64,000 nt of DNA from contig JADJSA010000008.1 in NCBI GenBank assembly GCA_016711925.1, positions 124,001 through 188,000 on the forward strand, written 5' to 3'. The position numbers were made by a program, and so were the translations under genes. The stretch is from Candidatus Methylophosphatis haderslevensis (GTDB lineage: Bacteria; Pseudomonadota; Gammaproteobacteria; Burkholderiales; Rhodocyclaceae). The notes beneath the pieces were generated by a model. It searched no databases. It saw nothing but the letters and a program-made list of their open reading frames with translations, and was not told the origin of the DNA. This document shows positions 1 to 9,170 of the stretch, piece after piece. The number at the start of each line of letters is the position of its first letter. The first letter of the stretch is position 1.

Positions 1-1091
1 GCAGCACGCACGGCATCTTCACTGTCGAAGACACGCAAAAGATCCAGTCCGCGGTGTTCGGGCACCACGGCGTGGTGACCACTGGCAAGCTCACTGTCGG
101 CAATGGGGTCAGCGCGCGCGTGGACACGGTTGCGCGCGCGCGCACCGCACGCAACCACTCGGTCACGCACCTGATGCACAAGGCGCTGCGCGAAGTGCTC
201 GGCGGCCATGTTCAACAGAAGGGTTCGCTGGTCGATCCGGACAAGACGCGCTTCGACTTCGCCCACACCCAGCCGATGAGCGACGACGAGATCGCCCGCG
301 TCGAGCGCATCGTCAATGCCGAGATCATCGCCAACGCGGCCACGCTGGCGCGCGTGCTGACGATCGAAGAGGCGCAGAAAACGGGTGCCATGATGCTCTT
401 TGGCGAGAAGTACGGCGACGAGGTGCGCGTGCTCGACATCGGCTCGTCGCGCGAACTCTGCGCCGGCACGCACGTCGCGCGCACCGGCGACATCGGCCTG
501 TTCAAGATCGTGGTGGAAAGCGGCGTGGCGGCGGGCGTGCGGCGGGTCGAGGCGATCACCGGCGACAACGCGGTGGCCTGGATGCAGCAGCAGAACGCGC
601 GCCTGGCCGAAATTGCCGCGCAACTGCATGCGCAGCCGGCCGAAGCGGCCGCGCGCGTCGCGCAGATCATGGATAACGTGAAGTCGCTGGAGAAGGAACT
701 CGCGCGCCTGAAGAGCAAGCTCGCCGCTTCGCAGGGCGACGACCTGGCCGCGCAGGCGGCGGACGTGAATGGCGCGAAGGTGCTGGCGGCGGTGCTGGAA
801 GGCGCCGATGTCGCGACGCTGCGCGAGACGCTCGACAAGCTCAAGGACAAGCTCGGCAGCGCGGTGATCGTGCTGGCCAGCGCGGCCGACGGCAAGGTGT
901 CGCTGATCGCCGGGGTGACGACGGACCTCACGGCAAGGGCAAAGGCCGGCGAGCTGGTCAACTTCGTCGCCCAACAGGTCGGCGGCAAGGGCGGCGGCCG
1001 GCCGGACATGGCGCAGGCCGGGGGCACCGATGCTTCGAGGCTCCCGTCTGCACTGGCTTCGGTGAAGGCATGGGCGCAGAGCAAGCTGTGA
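1..1091 (+). CDS. alaS: Alanyl-tRNA synthetase, C-terminal part (5' truncated by window)
   Basis: Charges tRNA-Ala with alanine in the cytoplasm. Only about the last 362 residues are in the window (open from base 3, in frame through the left edge); the full enzyme is usually about 870-880 residues. The editing-domain zinc ligands are visible: HSVTH at bases 156-170 and CAGTH at 459-473, followed by the conserved RTGDIGLF and AGVRRVEA stretches. A helical linker and the C-Ala domain follow, ending with the glycine-rich GGKGGGRPDMAQAGG typical of the family. The stop TGA overlaps the ATG of the next gene (ATGA), suggesting translational coupling. The identification is secure; the catalytic half lies outside the window. 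Confidence 0.97.
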   Translation, partial: STHGIFTVEDTQKIQSAVFGHHGVVTTGKLTVGNGVSARVDTVARARTARNHSVTHLMHKALREVLGGHVQQKGSLVDPDKTRFDFAHTQPMSDDEIARVERIVNAEIIANAATLARVLTIEEAQKTGAMMLFGEKYGDEVRVLDIGSSRELCAGTHVARTGDIGLFKIVVESGVAAGVRRVEAITGDNAVAWMQQQNARLAEIAAQLHAQPAEAAARVAQIMDNVKSLEKELARLKSKLAASQGDDLAAQAADVNGAKVLAAVLEGADVATLRETLDKLKDKLGSAVIVLASAADGKVSLIAGVTTDLTARAKAGELVNFVAQQVGGKGGGRPDMAQAGGTDASRLPSALASVKAWAQSKL

Positions 1092-1387
1092 TGCGGCTTC
1101 TGGCGGTGCTTGCCCTGAGCGCCTTGACTGGCGCGGCTTGCGCGGCAGGCGGTGGTGCCGTTCTCGACGCCACCACCGCCGCCGGCGACAAGGTGCGCCT
1201 GCTGCCCAATGGGCGCTGGGAGTTTGTCGACGCCGCGAAACAAGCCGATGCCAAGAAGGTCGCCGACAACTTTCCGGAGAATCATCTGCGCCCGGAAGGC
1301 GCGCAGGGCGGCTGGATGGGCGGGCGCTACATCATGCCCGGCGACAAGGACTACAACCGCGGCACGCTCAACCCGAAGATGCGCTGA
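1091..1387 (+). CDS. Small exported protein of unknown function
   Basis: 98 residues from the ATG that overlaps the alaS stop; an upstream in-frame start inside alaS was not preferred. The N-terminus (MRLLAVLALSALTGAACA) is a convincing Sec signal peptide with likely cleavage after ACA. The mature part has the motif VRLLPNGRWEFV, seen in small periplasmic proteins of Proteobacteria where it looks like a short beta-hairpin, and a basic C-terminus. I do not recognise a named family with certainty. It sits in a chain alaS - this gene - lipoprotein - Nudix with ATGA overlaps throughout, so it is almost surely co-translated with them. Function unknown. Confidence 0.75.
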   Translation: MRLLAVLALSALTGAACAAGGGAVLDATTAAGDKVRLLPNGRWEFVDAAKQADAKKVADNFPENHLRPEGAQGGWMGGRYIMPGDKDYNRGTLNPKMR

Positions 1388-1647
1388 TGCGCCTGCCACG
1401 CGCAAATCGGTGGACGCAAATCCTGCTCGCGCTGGCGCTCGCCCGCATGTGCGCCGGCTGCGCCGTGGTCACCGTCGCCAGCACCGCGGTGTCGGTGACT
1501 GCGGGCGTGGTGGGCGTGGCGGCCGATGCGGCCATCGGCACCGCGAAGATCGTCGGCAAGGGCGTCGGCAAGGCCGCCGACGCGGTGCTGGGTGACGACG
1601 AGAACCCCCCGACCAAGGCCGCTGCACCGGAAAGCGTTCAACCATGA
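1387..1647 (+). CDS. Small putative lipoprotein, alanine/glycine-rich
   Basis: 86 residues beginning at an ATG that overlaps the preceding stop (ATGA). A hydrophobic N-terminal segment ends in CAGC, a non-ideal lipobox (Cys rather than Leu at -3), so lipidation is probable but not certain. The rest is a low-complexity Val/Ala/Gly segment with GKGVGK and GVVGVAADAAIG repeats, resembling small NF038104-like lipoproteins and glycine-zipper-type envelope proteins, then a short acidic tail. No catalytic motif. Its stop overlaps the start of the Nudix gene. Envelope location is inferred from the signal; function unknown. Confidence 0.65.
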   Translation: MRLPRANRWTQILLALALARMCAGCAVVTVASTAVSVTAGVVGVAADAAIGTAKIVGKGVGKAADAVLGDDENPPTKAAAPESVQP

Positions 1648-2156
1648 CATATGTGTTTTGCCCGCAATGCGGCAGCCGTCTGATCGACCTCGAGCTGGGC
1701 GGCCAGACGCGCGCGGCCTGCGCCGACACCGCCTGCGGCTTCGTCCATTGGAACAACCCGGTGCCGGTGGTGGCGGCGCTGATCGAATGCACCGATCGCG
1801 ACGGCCAAATCCTGCTGGCATGCAATGCCGGATGGAAGCGGCGCTTCTTCGCGCTGATCACCGGCTTTCTCGAACGCGTGGAATCGCCCGAAGAGGGCAT
1901 CCGGCGCGAGATACGCGAGGAAGTCGGGCTGTCCACCGACTCGCTCGAACTGATCGGCCTCTATCCGTTCGAGCGCATGAACCAGATCATCATCGCCTAT
2001 CACGCGCGCTGCCACGGCGACATCGTGCTCGGCGCGGAAATCGCCGAGTACACGCTGGTGCCGCCGGCCAGCCTCAAACCGTGGGCGGCCGGCACCGGGC
2101 TCGCGGTGCGCGACTGGATGCTGCGCCGCGGCCTGCCGCTACCCGATTCGGGTTGA
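1644..2156 (+). CDS. Nudix hydrolase with N-terminal zinc ribbon
   Basis: 170 residues. An N-terminal zinc ribbon (CPQC at residues 6-9, second Cys pair CADTAC) precedes a Nudix fold. The Nudix box fits GX5EX7REUXEEXGU exactly: G at the start of GFLERVE, then REIREEVGL. The zinc-ribbon plus Nudix arrangement is that of NudC-type NAD(H) pyrophosphatases and related ADP-ribose/NDP-X hydrolases, but the protein is shorter than NudC (about 257 residues) and lacks its long N-terminal domain, so the substrate cannot be named. Likely clears nucleoside diphosphate derivatives in the cytoplasm. Last gene of the ATGA-coupled chain after alaS. Confidence 0.9.
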   Translation: MTYVFCPQCGSRLIDLELGGQTRAACADTACGFVHWNNPVPVVAALIECTDRDGQILLACNAGWKRRFFALITGFLERVESPEEGIRREIREEVGLSTDSLELIGLYPFERMNQIIIAYHARCHGDIVLGAEIAEYTLVPPASLKPWAAGTGLAVRDWMLRRGLPLPDSG

Positions 2157-2208
2157 AGCGCCGTCTCCCTGACCCTCCGCCCGACAAGGCGACGGAATCA
2201 CGGGGCGA

Positions 2209-4389
2209 TCAACGAACCGTCTGCTGGCCGAGGGCTGGATCGCTGATGTCGTCGCGCCCGCTTTCCAGGCGTCCGGCGTAACGCCAGGCGCAGCCGGCGG
2301 CGCCTTCCACGGCTATCGGTATGTCGTACCAGCCGTGTTCGCGCGGCAGCCGCGCCTGCCACTCGACCGTTTGTCCGCCGGCGACCGCAATCGATTGTGC
2401 TGCGTGGCGTTGATAGGCGAGGTGGCCGCCGACGAAAGTGCACGGCTTGTTGCCGCCATTCGTCAGCGAGAAGATCAGCGCCAGCGCTGCCGGGTCGCGG
2501 CGAACCCGTACTTGCGGCGGCGCCGGGTCCGCGCCGGGCGCAGTCCGCGCGCTGCCGCTGAAATGGCGATGGAAGCCGTTCGGTCCGAGCAGCCAAAGGT
2601 CATAGAGGCCGGCATCGGCGCCGGTATCCCAGGTATCGGCCAGGCGTTTGCCGGCCTCGACCGTGTACCGCCGCGGTATGCGATCGAGATGCAGGCGATC
2701 GTACACGTGCAGCACCGCGCCGGCAGTTCCGGCATTGGCGAACTCGATCGTGAAGGCATCGCCCGACGGATCGGCGCGGCCGTCGACATCGAGTGCGTAG
2801 GGCAGCGTGCGCGACGGGCGAACGCCCGGCGCCTGCTCGGGCGGCACCTGCGCGTCCTCGGCCGGCAGCGCAACCTGTGCGAGTTGCTCCTGCTGCGCGC
2901 GCACCGCTTCGGCATCGATTCTTGCGAGCGCCGGCAGGACTGGCAGGGGCGCGGCGTTGGGGTTTGCGAAATCGAATGCCGAGGTCAGATCGCCCGCCAC
3001 CGCGCGCCGCCATGCGCTGATGTTGGGCTCGATCACGCCGAAGCGCCGTTCGAGAAAGCGGATCACCGACGTGTGGTCGAACACCTGCGAGTTGACCCAG
3101 CCGCCGCGGCTCCAGGGCGAAATGACCAGCATCGGCACCCGCGGCCCCATGCCGTAGACGCGACCGTCCAGCGCGGGCTGTTCGCGGCTGCCGGGGGGCG
3201 CGGCGTGGGTGTACCGCTCCACACCGACGTCGCAGGTGGACAGGCCGGCGCTGCCGCCGTCGGCCGCCAGCGAGGGCGGGGCCGGCGGCGGCACATGATC
3301 GAAGAAGCCATCGTTCTCGTCGAAGTTCACGATCAGCACGGTCCGGCTCCACACCTCGGGCCGGGCAGTCAGCGCGTTCAATACTTCCTGCATGTACCAG
3401 CCGCCCTGCACCGGGCTCGACGGGTCCGGATGCTCGCAGTAGGCCTCGGGTGCGACGAGCCACGATACCTGCGCCAGCCTGCCGGCAAGGATGTCGGCCT
3501 TGAACGTGTCGAGCGCCGCGGCGTCGGGCATCGTGTTGGCCACGCCCTTGAGCAGCGGACTGAACGCTTCCATCGACTCGTCATATGGCGTCAAAGCTGT
3601 GGCGCCTGGCGTCCGTGCGAGATACCGCGCGAATGCCGCGCGATATTGTTTGAAGCCGACCAGCGGATTGTCGGTGAAGTTGTCGGCCGGATTGTGGTAG
3701 ACCTTCCAGCTTATGCCGGCCTGCTCCAGGCGCTCGGGATAAGTGGTCCACGCGTAGCCCTCGGCGGGTGTGCCGGGGCTGTCCCACTCATTGACCACGG
3801 CGGCGACGCCCGAAGCGCTCGGGCCGTTGCTGCCGCTCCACAAGAACAGGCGGTCGGGATTGGTGCCCCCGATCAGCGAACAGTGGTAGGCGTCGCACAC
3901 AGTAAAGGCGTCGGCCAGCGCATAGTGGACAGGGAGTTCGGCCCGCTTGTAGTAGCCCATCGAATGATCGCGCTTGTGCAGTGGCCATTGCGACATGCGG
4001 CCGTTGTCCCAGGCATCCTGTGCGTCATTCCAGGTGTGCGGCGTGCCGTCGGCGCGCTGGGCGTTGCCGCGGCCGGCATCGAGATGCCAGGGCATCACCA
4101 CGCGGTTGCCGTTGCTCTGCTGCCAAACGCTGCGTCCGCCCGGCAGCGGAATCGTGAAGCGGTCGCCGAAGCCGCGCACCCCCGGCATGGCGCCGAAGTA
4201 GTGATCGAACGAGCGGTTCTCCTGCATCAGGATGACGACATGCTCGACGTCCTCGATGCTGCCGGTCCGGTTGTTGGCGGGAATTGCCAGGGCGCGCGCG
4301 ATCATCGGCGGAAGGATATTGAGGGCGGCGACGGCCGCGCCCGCCTGACATGCGGTTTGGAGAAAGCTCCGGCGATCGGTTCGTGCGAT
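2209..4389 (-). CDS. Phospholipase C / acid phosphatase-type phosphoesterase, Tat-exported
   Basis: Hydrolyses phosphoester head groups of phospholipids or other phosphate esters outside the cytoplasm (phosphoesterase family PF04185). The first ATG is at 4305, but the same frame continues upstream and encodes ARTDRRSFLQ followed by a hydrophobic stretch, a classical twin-arginine signal. The best start is an ATC codon at 4387-4389, seven bases after a GGAG (complement of 4397-4400); no ATG, GTG or TTG exists before the upstream stop. Family motifs seen: ILMQENRSFDHYFG near the start, GTNPDRLFLWSG, FDENDGFFDHV, and PMLVISPWSRGG. Two C-terminal PlcC-type (DUF756) beta domains follow (roughly the last 210 residues). 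About 726 residues from ATC. Isolated on the minus strand, convergent with the Nudix gene. Confidence 0.9.
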   Translation of the reverse strand: MARTDRRSFLQTACQAGAAVAALNILPPMIARALAIPANNRTGSIEDVEHVVILMQENRSFDHYFGAMPGVRGFGDRFTIPLPGGRSVWQQSNGNRVVMPWHLDAGRGNAQRADGTPHTWNDAQDAWDNGRMSQWPLHKRDHSMGYYKRAELPVHYALADAFTVCDAYHCSLIGGTNPDRLFLWSGSNGPSASGVAAVVNEWDSPGTPAEGYAWTTYPERLEQAGISWKVYHNPADNFTDNPLVGFKQYRAAFARYLARTPGATALTPYDESMEAFSPLLKGVANTMPDAAALDTFKADILAGRLAQVSWLVAPEAYCEHPDPSSPVQGGWYMQEVLNALTARPEVWSRTVLIVNFDENDGFFDHVPPPAPPSLAADGGSAGLSTCDVGVERYTHAAPPGSREQPALDGRVYGMGPRVPMLVISPWSRGGWVNSQVFDHTSVIRFLERRFGVIEPNISAWRRAVAGDLTSAFDFANPNAAPLPVLPALARIDAEAVRAQQEQLAQVALPAEDAQVPPEQAPGVRPSRTLPYALDVDGRADPSGDAFTIEFANAGTAGAVLHVYDRLHLDRIPRRYTVEAGKRLADTWDTGADAGLYDLWLLGPNGFHRHFSGSARTAPGADPAPPQVRVRRDPAALALIFSLTNGGNKPCTFVGGHLAYQRHAAQSIAVAGGQTVEWQARLPREHGWYDIPIAVEGAAGCAWRYAGRLESGRDDISDPALGQQTVR

Positions 4390-4619
4390 GTTGGCGCTCC
4401 GCAGCGTTGTTGCAGTGCGCGCGACGAACCGGCCCGGCGCGTTGCGCGGCGGGCGGCAAAGTCAAGACTGCAGCGAAGTGCGTGCCGCCCACAGCGCGGC
4501 ATGATGGCCGGCGTACATGACGGGTACGTGATGGCTGCGTGAAGGATCGGCGTCATGGCGATGCGGTCGATGCGCAAGCGGGCGACTCGGGTGCGGCCTC
4601 GCGGATGCGCTGCCGCGGG

Positions 4620-5999
4620 TTAGAACGGAAGCTTTGCGCCCGGCCAGACGGCGCCGATGGCGCGACGGAAACCGGTCTGGATGCGCGCCAGCGCGGCATC
4701 GTTGTCGGCCTCGAAGCGCAACACGACTACCGGCGTGGTGTTCGACGGCCGCGCCAGGCCGAAGCCGTCGGCATATTCGACGCGCACGCCGTCGATGGTA
4801 ATGATCTCGCGCGCGCCGTCGAATGTCGCGTCGCGCTTGAGCGCATCGACCAGCCTGAAAGGTTCGCCTTCGGCCATCATGAGGTTGAGTTCCGGCGTGC
4901 TGACCGAGTCGGGCAGCGCCTTCAGTACGGCGCTGGCATCGGGCGAGCGCGAGAGGATTTCCAGCAGGCGCGCGCCAGCGTAAAGCCCGTCGTCGAAGCC
5001 GTACCAGCGTTCCTTGAAGAACATGTGGCCGCTCATTTCGCCGGCCAGCGGCGCGCCGGTTTCCTTCAGCTTGGCCTTGATCAGCGCATGGCCGGTATTC
5101 CACATCACCGGCTCGCCGCCATGCTCGCGCACCCAGGACGCGAGCTTGCGCGTGCACTTGACGTCGTAGACGATCTGCCCGCCGGGCACGCGAGACAGCA
5201 CGTCGGCCGCGAACAGCATCAACTGGCGGTCGGGGTAGATGATCCCGCCGTCCTTGGTCACCACGCCGAGCCGGTCGCCGTCGCCGTCGAAGGCCAGGCC
5301 CAGCTCGGCTTCGGTTTCGCGCAGCGCGCGGATCACGTCTTCGAGGTTCTCGGGTTTGGACGGATCGGGATGGTGGTTGGGGAAATTGCCGTCCACCTCG
5401 CAGAACAGTTCGGTCACTTCGCAGCCGAGCTTGCGAAACAGCCGCGGCGCGATGTCGCCGGCCACGCCGTTACCGCAATCGAGCACGATCTTCATCGGCC
5501 GGGAAAGCTTCACGTCGCCGACTATGCGATCAACGTAGTCGGTGCGCACGTCGGCCGAGCGGATCGCGCCGTTGCCATGCGCGAGATCGCCGCTCTCGAT
5601 GCGCTTGCGCAAGCCCTGGATCATGTCGCCGTAAAGGGTCTGGCCACCCAGCACCATCTTGAGGCCGTTGTAGTCGGGCGGGTTGTGGCTGCCGGTCACG
5701 CTGACGCAGGAATTCGTGCCAAGCTGGTAGGCGGCGAAGTAGGAGACCGGCGTCGGTACGCAGCCGATGTTGATCACGTCCACGCCGGCAGCGCAGATGC
5801 CCCGCGCCAGCGCATTGGCAAGGCGCGGACCGGAGAGCCGGCCGTCGCGGCCGACCGCAATCGCGGCCTGCCCGCGCGCAAGCGCTTCCGAGCCCAGCGC
5901 ATGGCCGATCGCCTGGCACGCCGCTTCGGTCAGCGACTTGTCGACGATGCCGCGGATGTCGTAGGCCTTGAAGATCTCGGCGGCGGGTACGGCGTTCAC
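4620..5999 (-). CDS. algC: Bifunctional phosphomannomutase/phosphoglucomutase
   Basis: Interconverts mannose-6-P/mannose-1-P and glucose-6-P/glucose-1-P for LPS and exopolysaccharide precursors. 459 residues, matching Pseudomonas AlgC (463). GTG start with GGAG nine bases upstream. Catalytic phosphoserine loop VTGSHNP (Ser104), metal loop DGDGD at residues 238-242, sugar-binding loop GEMSGH at 320-325, and a C-terminal phosphate-binding loop RPSNTTP. All catalytic residues are present. Transcribed alone. The window also holds a separate pgm, so glucose-1-phosphate supply has two enzymes here. Confidence 0.95.
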   Translation of the reverse strand: MNAVPAAEIFKAYDIRGIVDKSLTEAACQAIGHALGSEALARGQAAIAVGRDGRLSGPRLANALARGICAAGVDVINIGCVPTPVSYFAAYQLGTNSCVSVTGSHNPPDYNGLKMVLGGQTLYGDMIQGLRKRIESGDLAHGNGAIRSADVRTDYVDRIVGDVKLSRPMKIVLDCGNGVAGDIAPRLFRKLGCEVTELFCEVDGNFPNHHPDPSKPENLEDVIRALRETEAELGLAFDGDGDRLGVVTKDGGIIYPDRQLMLFAADVLSRVPGGQIVYDVKCTRKLASWVREHGGEPVMWNTGHALIKAKLKETGAPLAGEMSGHMFFKERWYGFDDGLYAGARLLEILSRSPDASAVLKALPDSVSTPELNLMMAEGEPFRLVDALKRDATFDGAREIITIDGVRVEYADGFGLARPSNTTPVVVLRFEADNDAALARIQTGFRRAIGAVWPGAKLPF

Positions 6000-6144
6000 T
6001 GTGTTCTCCAGTTCGATTGCTATGCGGTCTGCCGATTATCGCATGGGCAAGATCGCGCGCCGGCGTGCGCGCAGCGAACCTCGCGCGCGAACCGGGCCGG
6101 ACACGCCGTGCCAGAAGCCGCATCAGACGGCGATCCGCAGCATG

Positions 6145-6222
6145 GCATGCCGGAAAGGCTCATGGATAGGCGATCTCAGCGTTGCCATGCCGGAGAGCGC
6201 CAATCCATGAGGCTTTCGGGGC
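6145..6222. repeat. Dispersed hairpin repeat, copy A
   Basis: Imperfect inverted repeat with arms of about 27 bp: the left arm begins CCGGAAAGGCTCATGGAT at 6150 and the right arm ends ATCCATGAGGCTTTCGG at 6219. The loop carries AGCGTTGCCATGCCGG. A second copy on the opposite strand at about 26005-26082 shares GCATGCCGGAAA, CATGGATAGGCG and GAGCGCCA, with compensatory changes in the stem. It lies in the spacer between algC and the PHP gene. Confidence 0.7.
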
Positions 6223-6308
6223 ACCGCGCTGCGCCGCTCGATTCCTGACATCGAGGCGGCGTGTCGTGACAGAATGGCCACGTCGCTTTACTCGGGAGGG
6301 CGTGGCCG

Positions 6309-6881
6309 GTGCTGGTGCAGGATCTGCATATCCATACCATCTGGTCGAGTGGCGACGGCGCGGTGGTGCCGGAGCAGACGGTCGAACTGGTCGCGCAAGT
6401 CCGCCACGCGCGGGTTGTCGGCATCAGCGATCACTTCGAGTATCTGGTCGATGGCTTCATCGAGGCCTATGTCGATGAAGTGCGCCGCGCCGGGCTGCAC
6501 GTCGGCACCGAAGTCAACGGCCAGGCTTGGGCCGACGCTGCGCGCGAAGCGCCGGTCGATTACTACGTCGTCCATTGCTATGACACCGATGCCGACTACC
6601 GGGCGCTGGAACGCCTGCTCGATACCGGCAGGCCGGTGATCGTCGCCCATCCGCACGCGATCGGCACGCGGCTCGCCCGTGTGCCCACCGACTGCCGGGT
6701 CGAGATCAACAACCGCTACATCTGGCGCGGCGACTGGCGCAGCTACTACGCGCCCCATGCGCAGCGGTTCCGTTTCGTCCTCAGTTCCGACGCGCACCAG
6801 CCCAACTGGCTCAACCAGAGTGTCGCTCGCCATGTGGCCGGGCAACTGGGGATCTCGGAGGATCTGCTGTTCGACGCCTGA
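6309..6881 (+). CDS. PHP-domain phosphoesterase/histidinol-phosphatase-like protein
   Basis: 190 residues, GTG start with a strong GGGAGGG eight to nine bases upstream (6294-6300). PHP-domain metal motifs are visible: DLHIHT at residues 5-10, SDHFE near residue 42, a central HPH (VAHPHAIG), and DAH near the C-terminus (SSDAHQPN), the usual ligands for a trinuclear metal site. Length fits the short stand-alone PHP proteins (YcdX/histidinol phosphatase-like) rather than DNA polymerase-associated PHP domains. Substrate unknown; a phosphomonoesterase role is inferred from the family. Divergent from algC, convergent with the kinase that follows. Confidence 0.85.
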   Translation: MLVQDLHIHTIWSSGDGAVVPEQTVELVAQVRHARVVGISDHFEYLVDGFIEAYVDEVRRAGLHVGTEVNGQAWADAAREAPVDYYVVHCYDTDADYRALERLLDTGRPVIVAHPHAIGTRLARVPTDCRVEINNRYIWRGDWRSYYAPHAQRFRFVLSSDAHQPNWLNQSVARHVAGQLGISEDLLFDA

Positions 6882-6887
6882 GCGCGA

Positions 6888-9170
6888 TCAGTGCGACGGC
6901 GTTTCGGGCGCGCCGGTCCAGCGTGAAAGAACCGTCGCGAGGTTGTCCATCCGCAACGGCTTGGCGAGGAAGTCGTTCATGCCGGCCGCATGGCAGGCAT
7001 CCTGGTCGGATTGCATGGCGTTGGCGGTAAGCGCGATAATCGGCACCCCGGCGGCGGGTCCGTCGAGCGCGCGAATCCGCCGCGTCGCTTCGAGGCCGTC
7101 CATCTCCGGCATCTGCATGTCCATCAGGATCAGCGCGTAGCGCGTCCGGGCCGCCGCCGCCAGCGCGTCGCGCCCGTTCTCGGCAAGGTCGACCGCATAT
7201 CCGAGGTGCTCGAGCATCGTCAGGGCGATGGTCTGATTGACCGGATGATCCTCGGCCAGCAGCAGGCGCGGCGGCGGATTGTTTGTCGTGGCTGGTGTCG
7301 ACTCGGTCGGCCGGGTTGGCGCGTTCGGCAGAGCCGGCGCGGGCTGCGCGTCGACCGGTGCCGCCGGTTCTAGGGGATTTTCGACCGGCACGTCGGTGGT
7401 CGCCTGCAGCGGCAATTCGAACCAGAACCGGCTGCCGCAACCGGCGCTGCTGCTGAAGCCTATCTTGCCGCCCATGGTCTCGATCAGGCGTTTGCTGATG
7501 ACCAGGCCAAGCCCGGTGCCGCCGAACTTGCGGGTGGTGGACGCATCGACCTGGCTGAAACTGGAGAACAGTTTGTCGCGCGCCTCGTCGGCGATGCCGA
7601 TGCCGGTGTCGGCGACCTCGAAGCGCAGCCCGGACGGATAGCGCTCGATGCGCACGCGAACCTCGCCGTGCTCCGTGAACTTGACCGCGTTGTCGGCGAG
7701 ATTGAGCAGCACCTGGCGAATGCGCAGGCTGTCGCCGATGAAGCCACCGGCCGCATCGGCGGCCAGGTCGACATGAAAACCGATACCCTTTTGCTGCGCC
7801 TTGGCCTGCAGCATCGATGCGACGGCGTCGGCCACGGCAGTGACCGAGAACGGGTGATTGTCGATTTCCATGCGTCCGGCTTCGATCTTAGACAGATCGA
7901 GGACGGCGTTGATCAGGCCGAGCAGCGACTCGCCCGACACCGCGATGACATGAGCGTAGTCGCGCTGCTGTTCGTCGAGTTTGGTGCGCAACAGCATCTG
8001 CGTCATGCCTACCACGCCGTTGAGCGGTGTGCGGATTTCGTGCGACATGTTGGCCAGGAACTGCGACTTGGCCAAGTTCGCGCTCTCGGCGGCCGCTTTG
8101 GCGCGGCGATTGGCGCGCAGGTACAGCACCAGTGCCGCGGCGGCCACCAGCAGCATGCTGCCGGCAACCGCGATGAGGCCGAACAGCCGCGGCTGTTCGA
8201 TGTCGATGCGCGCCAGTTCCGGCAGTGGCCAGGGCAGGTAGAGGGTGACGTTTCCCTTGGCCAGGCTTTGTGACAGCAGGATCAGCGGTGCGGAGGCCTC
8301 TCCAATGCTGACCAGATCGGCGTAACGGCCATCGCCCCATTTGCGGATCGCGAGCGGGAGCAGGTTGTCGGTCTTGTAACGGGCGCGGCGGGTTTCCGGC
8401 GAAACGGCGGCCAGCGGGGCGTCGGGCATGGTGCGGTACTGAAGTGCCGGATCCTCGGTCAGGATGATCACTCCACTCGCATCGGCAACAAATGCGTTGG
8501 ACGGGCGGGTCAACTGGGCGAATACCGGGATGTCGCGCTTGACGACGACGACCCCGATGAACTGCCCGTCGTCACTCAGCACCGGATGCGAGTAGTACAG
8601 GCCGGGAATCTTGGAAACCTTGCCGACCGCGTACTGGTCGCCCGGCTGGCCGCCGCGCGCCTGGCGAAAATATTCCCGCTCCGCATAGTTGGTGCCGACG
8701 AAGCTGACCGGCGTGCCGGCGTTGCTCGCCGCAATGCAGTCGCCGGCCGCATTGATGACCCAGATCACATCGGCGTCGAGTCCGGCGGCGGTGCTCGACA
8801 GAAAGCCGTTCAGTCCGGAACGCTCGCTATCGGCGGTCCACCCTTGCTTGCGTTCGTCGTAGGGCACGGCGGACGGCTCGACCTGCGGTCCGAAGCGCAG
8901 CAGTTCGCGTCTCACCGCGGTTTCCCGGGCAAGCACGCGCGGAATGCCGCGCAGCACGCGCAGCGAGTTGTCGATGTTGCCGGCGATGCCGTCGAGCTGC
9001 CTGCGGGCGTCCGCCATGCCCTCGCTGTAGACCCGCTCCGACATGCGGGCACTGTAGTCGACGGAGATCAGCCACGCCAAAACCGCCCAGACCAGCACGA
9101 GGACGCCGGTTGCAAGCAGGATGCGGCTGTAGGAACGTCTTGCCGGATCCACCGCGCTATGCCCGGTCAA
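6888..9170 (-). CDS. Hybrid sensor histidine kinase with periplasmic dCACHE-like sensor and receiver
   Basis: 760 residues. Order: transmembrane helix about 16-38; periplasmic sensor about 40-310 with CACHE-like features (VINAAGDCIAAS, YYSHPVLSDDGQFIG); second transmembrane helix about 335-357; HisKA with the phosphoacceptor in NMSHEIRTPLNG; HATPase with N-box NLADNAVKF, DTGIGI and GGTGLGL; a Pro-rich linker; and a C-terminal receiver with phospho-Asp in LMDMQMPEMDG and Lys in FLAKPL. It senses an extracytoplasmic ligand and autophosphorylates, passing phosphate to its own receiver. No dedicated response regulator or Hpt protein is adjacent, so the output is unknown. Start chosen at the first ATG, which gives a good membrane anchor. 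Confidence 0.93.
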   Translation of the reverse strand: MTGHSAVDPARRSYSRILLATGVLVLVWAVLAWLISVDYSARMSERVYSEGMADARRQLDGIAGNIDNSLRVLRGIPRVLARETAVRRELLRFGPQVEPSAVPYDERKQGWTADSERSGLNGFLSSTAAGLDADVIWVINAAGDCIAASNAGTPVSFVGTNYAEREYFRQARGGQPGDQYAVGKVSKIPGLYYSHPVLSDDGQFIGVVVVKRDIPVFAQLTRPSNAFVADASGVIILTEDPALQYRTMPDAPLAAVSPETRRARYKTDNLLPLAIRKWGDGRYADLVSIGEASAPLILLSQSLAKGNVTLYLPWPLPELARIDIEQPRLFGLIAVAGSMLLVAAAALVLYLRANRRAKAAAESANLAKSQFLANMSHEIRTPLNGVVGMTQMLLRTKLDEQQRDYAHVIAVSGESLLGLINAVLDLSKIEAGRMEIDNHPFSVTAVADAVASMLQAKAQQKGIGFHVDLAADAAGGFIGDSLRIRQVLLNLADNAVKFTEHGEVRVRIERYPSGLRFEVADTGIGIADEARDKLFSSFSQVDASTTRKFGGTGLGLVISKRLIETMGGKIGFSSSAGCGSRFWFELPLQATTDVPVENPLEPAAPVDAQPAPALPNAPTRPTESTPATTNNPPPRLLLAEDHPVNQTIALTMLEHLGYAVDLAENGRDALAAAARTRYALILMDMQMPEMDGLEATRRIRALDGPAAGVPIIALTANAMQSDQDACHAAGMNDFLAKPLRMDNLATVLSRWTGAPETPSH

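Noticed and set aside
2335..4542. 735-codon open frame on the plus strand opposite the phospholipase
   Set aside because: It mirrors the phospholipase codons in a GC-rich genome; its translation is Arg/Ala/Gly/His-rich without any family motif, while the minus strand has full PLC motifs.
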